A DNA stretch of 9,922 bases, taken from NCBI GenBank assembly GCA_025351125.1, contig JANXWN010000039.1, positions 1 through 9,922 on the forward strand, in the 5' to 3' direction. This document shows, piece after piece, positions 7,105-9,922 of this stretch (position 1 is the stretch's first letter; each line of letters begins with the position of its first letter). Both the position numbers and the translations under genes were made by a program. Below the pieces are notes generated by a model. The model had not been told where the DNA came from, searched no databases, and was given only the letters and a program-made list of their open reading frames with translations. This DNA is from Caulobacteraceae bacterium (GTDB taxonomy: Bacteria; Pseudomonadota; Alphaproteobacteria; Caulobacterales; Caulobacteraceae).

Positions 7105-9039
7105 GGCGCCCGTGCGGCGGCGGACCTCCGCCTTAAGGTCGTAGGGCACCCACTCCGCGCAGTCAGGCCAACGGTCGCTCTCGACCCAATAGCGGCACAA
7201 TCCGATTCGATCGCAAAGATCGATAAAGCGCGGACTTTTGTTCATCGTGCACCAAGGGCCGAAGATATTGCCCGGGTATTCCCGGGCGGGCAGCGGTCCG
7301 TCGGGGGAGAACATGTGCGAAAAATCAGCGCGCTCGGCCAGCGACAGCGCCTCCTCCCCCAATCCGTAGTGACAGAGCGCCACCAGCCAACTGAGCGGCA
7401 GAACCCCGGTCGAAGCTAGCCGGTGGTTCGAGCCCTCGATCACGCGCCGCCGAGGTTCCGGGTCGTCGGTCGCCAGTATCGCGGCGTGCTCGACGATCTC
7501 GTCCAGCCGTTTGGCTTCCCATCCCGTGAATTTTCCCACGTCCGCGGCGCCTTTCGCATAGGCGTCCCAGTAACCGAGGCTCGATGAAAAACTCAGCAAG
7601 GATAGGAGGATGGAATAGTTCGCCGGCCATCGCTCATGCAGCTCGGCAAGCATTCGGATCGAGCCCTCTTCATTGCCGACGTAGACGTGCATCTGGGCCA
7701 CAGCCAAGCGCGCGGCGGGAAACAACGGATTCAGCGCGCTGGCGCGCTCGGCGAATTTCAGCGCGTCGCGCACCCGCCCGACGCCCCAGCAAAACGTGCT
7801 CATGGCGCTGAGAATGCTCGGCTCGTTGGGTTGCGCGAGAAGGGCGCGCTCGAGCAACGCTTCGCGCGCGCCATAGGCGGCCCAGGGTTCCAACGTCGCC
7901 AGCGCTTCGAAGGCGCCTCCGCGCGCTGGGTCCAGGCGAAGCGCGTTTTCAGACGCTTCGACAACGCCGGCCCGCCCTTCCGCGTAGTGCCCGCCCGCTT
8001 TGTCCGATCGCAGGGTCCACGCCCGGCAATTGGCAAGCAATTCCCACGCACGAGCATGGCCAGGACTTTCCGCCACGACCCTTTCGAGCAACGGCTCCGC
8101 AAGGGCCCCGGAGTCGTCGAACTGCCTTGCCCCCTCGCTGACGATCGTCTGTGCCCTGAGGAATATCTCGTACGTCGCAATAGAGAGCCCGCTCTCCACC
8201 GTCGGCGGGGAAAACACCACAGCCAAAGCTTTGGCCACAGCCGCGGCAATCTCGTCTTGCAAGGCGAAAATGTCGTCCAATGCGCCCTGAAAGCTGTCGG
8301 CCCACAGGCTGTGGCCGTTGGCGCAGTCCACCAATTGGGCGTTGATCCGTACTTTCTGGCCGGCGCGGCGAACCGACCCGTCCAGCAAATGCGTGGCTTG
8401 CAATTCGGCGGCGACGTTGCGCACCGCCTTTTGCGCACCGCGAAATTGAAAGGTGGAGGAGCGCGCCAAAACCTTTACGCCCGGGGAGCGCGCTAAGGTT
8501 TGCTGAATCTCGTCCGAGACCCCGTCGGAGAAAAAATCCATTTCCTTATCGGCGGATAGGTTGTCGAAGGCCAAGACGGCGAGCAGGCGCTCTATGGGCG
8601 CCGGCCGCCGGCGCGCCTCCGTTATCGGGTAGCGAAGCGCCGGCGTCTTTCCGGCGACCAGGGCAGCGACGCTCTCGACAACCTTTTTCCACCCTGGCGC
8701 GCCGGTGTCGCCGCTCCAATCCGGTAGAGAGGTACATTGAATTTGGTCGAAGGGCAGGGGCAGAATGGTGGCGTCCAGCTTAACTTGAACCAACTTACGC
8801 GCCTCGCGCCCGCGATTGGACTCGGAGCGCACCCATTCCGACGCCGCGGCGTCCGCGGACCACAAGGTCAACACCGCGCGCGCGGCCGTAAGCTCGGCTT
8901 CGATCGCGTCGGCGAAAGACCCGTGAGCCGCCAATTCATGATCCAGCCAGACCTCGAATCCGGCCTCGCGCAGGGCCTTCGCCGCCGCGCGTGCCGCAAC
9001 CGTATTGGAGCGCGAATATGAGATAAAGACGTCGGCCAT
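7102..9039 (-). CDS. TIR domain / FlgO-TolB-like domain / TPR-type repeat protein
   Basis: A protein of 645 residues. Residues 1-110 are a TIR domain: MADVFISYSR at the start (strand A and box 1), WLDHELAAHGSFADAI at 31-46, and LTLWSADAAASEWVRSE at 57-73. Residues about 151-275 form the FlgO/TolB-N-like module found in adenylate-cyclase-type and CadC-like regulators, with LAVLAFDNLSADKEMDFFSD, VLARSSTFQFRG, LLDGSVRRAG and SLWADSF. Residues about 285-560 are Ala/Leu-rich helical pairs consistent with TPR repeats, and the C-terminus keeps a YWVESDRWPDC motif typical of this family. No transmembrane segment separates the TIR from the rest, so it is probably cytosolic. At the place of the glutamate of TIR NADases (SARM1 E642) it has A38. 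Its role is probably protein-protein signalling (inference). It converges on the ADC-like operon and diverges from rplJ. The stop comes from palindrome 2. The start at 9039 has only a weak G-rich RBS, and no clear promoter was found. Confidence 0.88.
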   Translation of the reverse strand: MADVFISYSRSNTVAARAAAKALREAGFEVWLDHELAAHGSFADAIEAELTAARAVLTLWSADAAASEWVRSESNRGREARKLVQVKLDATILPLPFDQIQCTSLPDWSGDTGAPGWKKVVESVAALVAGKTPALRYPITEARRRPAPIERLLAVLAFDNLSADKEMDFFSDGVSDEIQQTLARSPGVKVLARSSTFQFRGAQKAVRNVAAELQATHLLDGSVRRAGQKVRINAQLVDCANGHSLWADSFQGALDDIFALQDEIAAAVAKALAVVFSPPTVESGLSIATYEIFLRAQTIVSEGARQFDDSGALAEPLLERVVAESPGHARAWELLANCRAWTLRSDKAGGHYAEGRAGVVEASENALRLDPARGGAFEALATLEPWAAYGAREALLERALLAQPNEPSILSAMSTFCWGVGRVRDALKFAERASALNPLFPAARLAVAQMHVYVGNEEGSIRMLAELHERWPANYSILLSLLSFSSSLGYWDAYAKGAADVGKFTGWEAKRLDEIVEHAAILATDDPEPRRRVIEGSNHRLASTGVLPLSWLVALCHYGLGEEALSLAERADFSHMFSPDGPLPAREYPGNIFGPWCTMNKSPRFIDLCDRIGLCRYWVESDRWPDCAEWVPYDLKAEVRRRTGA

Positions 9040-9186
9040 CGTTAGGCCCCATTAAGCCCACGACATTCCGCAGCGCCAGAGCGAATCACCGCTGGGCCGC
9101 ACTCGCGCGAGGCGCCGCGACGGATTTGCGGTCGGAAAAATTCGGCGCGTCGACGTCGGGGTCTTTGGTCGACTTGGACGGGGCGC
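9040..9186. other. Intergenic region upstream of the TIR-protein gene
   Basis: This is the left part of the roughly 400-bp divergent gap between the TIR-protein gene and rplJ. I see no gene, tRNA or repeat in it. The minus-strand promoter of the TIR gene should lie here, but no convincing -35/-10 pair is visible. Confidence 0.5.
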
Positions 9187-9203
9187 TCAACCGGGTGGGT
9201 TGA
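9187..9203. repeat. Inverted repeat overlapping the -35 of the rplJ promoter
   Basis: TCAACC (9187-9192) and GGTTGA (9198-9203) form a perfect 6-bp inverted repeat with a 5-bp spacer. The right arm runs into the -35 hexamer at 9200. It could be an operator, but with only 6-bp arms chance is possible. Confidence 0.3.
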
Positions 9204-9228
9204 ACCGCCACTGATCTTCCGCTATACG
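9200..9228 (+). promoter_or_regulatory. Sigma70-type promoter for rplJ
   Basis: The -35 TTGAAC (9200-9205) and -10 TATACG (9223-9228) are separated by 17 nt, the optimal spacing. Transcription would start near 9235, just before the structured L10 leader. Since the gene to the left is on the opposite strand, rplJ needs a promoter in this gap, which supports the call. Confidence 0.6.
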
Positions 9229-9258
9229 CCCGCCTCCGATGCGGGTTCGCCTGTGTCG

Positions 9259-9316
9259 CCTGTCCAAGAACCGCGGGCCCTCCTGGGCTTAAACTCTTTC
9301 GCCGCGGGGAGACGGG
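9259..9316 (+). ncRNA. L10-type autoregulatory leader with kink-turn
   Basis: CCTGTC (9259-9264) pairs with GACGGG (9311-9316) with one G-U. CCGCGG (9271-9276) pairs with CCGCGG (9302-9307), and GCCC-TCCT-GGGC (9277-9288) forms an apical hairpin. Between the two main stems the left strand has CAA then GAA, and the right strand has GGA. This gives a 3-nt bulge followed by G9268-A9310 and A9269-G9309 pairs, the kink-turn consensus. Known biology: L10, as the L10-L12 complex, binds such a leader, which mimics its 23S rRNA site, and represses its own operon. Position 122 nt before rplJ fits that role. Base pairs were checked by hand only. Confidence 0.72.
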
Positions 9317-9393
9317 ACGCATTGCAGGCCGGACGCCCCCCATTGGGTCGGCGCCGCTCGCGGGCATCCTCAAGGACAGTCAAATTGACATCT

Positions 9394-9422
9394 ACGGGCG
9401 CTTCCCCGCGTGCGCCGTTTTT
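9394..9422 (+). terminator. Terminator-like hairpin (possible attenuator) in the rplJ leader
   Basis: ACGG (9394-9397) plus CGC (9399-9401) pair with GCG (9412-9414) plus CCGT (9415-9418), with one bulged G and a C-rich loop. A run of five T (9418-9422) follows. It lies 15 nt before the rplJ start, between the L10-binding structure and the RBS, so it could be an attenuator linked to L10 binding. The T-run is short, so it may instead only shape the translation start. Confidence 0.45.
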
Positions 9423-9423
9423 C

Positions 9424-9428
9424 AGGGA
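9424..9428 (+). promoter_or_regulatory. Ribosome binding site of rplJ
   Basis: AGGGA lies 9 nt before ATG 9438. It sits directly after the terminator-like hairpin, so leader folding could control its access. Confidence 0.6.
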
Positions 9429-9437
9429 AAGCTTTAT

Positions 9438-9922
9438 ATGGATCGCGCTAGGAAATCAGAATCGATCGAAGCGCTCAAAAGCGTTTTTGCGGACGCCGGC
9501 GCGGTGGTGGTCACCCACTATACCGGCATCACCGTCGCGCAAATGGAGGATCTACGCCATCGTCTGCGCCAGGAAGGCGCTACGCTGAAAGTTGTCAAAA
9601 ACACTTTCGTACAAAAGGCGTTGGCGGGCGCGAGCGACGAGACGCTTGGTATGTTTACGGGTCCGGTGGCGATCGCCTACGGACCTGACGCGGTGTCCGC
9701 GGCGAAAGTCGCCGTGCAATACGCCAAGGACAACGAAAAATTCGTCATCATCGGTGGTTTGATGGGCGAGCAAGTGCTTGACGCCAAGAGCATCGACGCT
9801 CTGGCCAAGCTTCCGTCGCTCGACCAAATCCGCGCCAAGCTCGTGGGCCTCCTGAACGCACCGGCCACACGCGTCGCCGGCGTACTGCAGGCGCCCGCCG
9901 CCCAACTGGCGCGCGTCTTAAA
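9438..9922 (+). CDS. rplJ: 50S ribosomal protein L10 (3' partial)
   Basis: The frame from ATG 9438 stays open to the window edge, giving 161 codons. Alphaproteobacterial L10 is about 172 residues, so roughly ten are missing. It begins MDRARKSESIEALKSVF and carries the L10 signatures VVVTHYTGITVAQMEDLRHR, LKVVKNTFVQKAL and LLNAPATRVAGVLQAPAAQL. The last region leads into the C-terminal helix that binds L7/L12 dimers. L10 forms the base of the ribosomal stalk on 23S rRNA and recruits translation factors. rplL should follow just beyond the window. The unusual point is the left side: rplK and rplA are absent, and a minus-strand TIR gene lies upstream. Confidence 0.97.
   Translation, partial: MDRARKSESIEALKSVFADAGAVVVTHYTGITVAQMEDLRHRLRQEGATLKVVKNTFVQKALAGASDETLGMFTGPVAIAYGPDAVSAAKVAVQYAKDNEKFVIIGGLMGEQVLDAKSIDALAKLPSLDQIRAKLVGLLNAPATRVAGVLQAPAAQLARVL

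Noticed and set aside
7636..8496. A 286-codon plus-strand open frame inside the TIR-protein gene
   Set aside because: It is antisense to the well-supported TIR/FlgO-like/TPR gene and is Arg/Gly/Ala rich without any domain pattern.
9086..9373. A 95-codon minus-strand open frame in the rplJ upstream region
   Set aside because: It has low-complexity Arg/Pro/Ser composition, no RBS, and covers the promoter and structured leader of rplJ.
9385..9390. TTGACA as a -35 promoter element before rplJ
   Set aside because: No -10-like hexamer lies 15-19 nt downstream; the corresponding bases are GC-rich and part of the terminator-like hairpin.

Overview
The window is GC-rich (low 60s percent by eye) bacterial DNA, most likely from an alphaproteobacterium of the order Rhizobiales/Hyphomicrobiales. 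The ribosomal protein L10 gene at the right edge, the TIR/FlgO-like/TPR protein and the style of the palindromic intergenic repeats all fit that group. A methanotroph-type lineage such as Methylocystaceae or Beijerinckiaceae is a guess from the repeat style only.

Left part (1-6981, plus strand): a tight run of six genes with no intergenic space. In order they are a FAD-dependent desaturase/amine-oxidase-type oxidoreductase (cut by the left edge), a phasin-like protein, a trans-polyprenyl diphosphate synthase, a saccharopine-dehydrogenase-like NAD(P) reductase, and two tandem paralogues of the acetoacetate decarboxylase (ADC) fold. The first junction overlaps by 14 nt. The other four are 4-nt GTGA or ATGA overlaps, so the genes are almost certainly co-transcribed and translationally coupled. 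The gene content suggests an isoprenoid-derived, membrane- or granule-associated product: chain assembly, desaturation, reduction, then a reaction by an ADC-like pair. The product cannot be read from the sequence. The second ADC-like protein has Thr exactly where the first keeps the presumed Schiff-base Lys (position 149 in both), so the pair may be one catalytic and one divergent subunit. This operon is the best candidate here for an undescribed pathway.

Middle (6982-7104): a short convergent intergenic region filled by two related imperfect palindromes (REP-like). They probably end transcription from both sides, and the second one supplies the stop codon of the minus-strand gene.

Right part: a 645-residue minus-strand protein (7102-9039) with an N-terminal TIR domain, a FlgO/TolB-like domain and TPR-type helical repeats. 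Its TIR domain lacks the glutamate used by TIR NADases. A roughly 400-bp divergent region follows, with a sigma70-type promoter, an L10-type autoregulatory leader with a recognisable kink-turn, a terminator-like hairpin and the RBS of rplJ. The rplJ gene runs off the right edge. rplK and rplA, the usual upstream neighbours of rplJ, are not in the 9.4 kb to its left, so the ribosomal cluster is interrupted or rearranged here.
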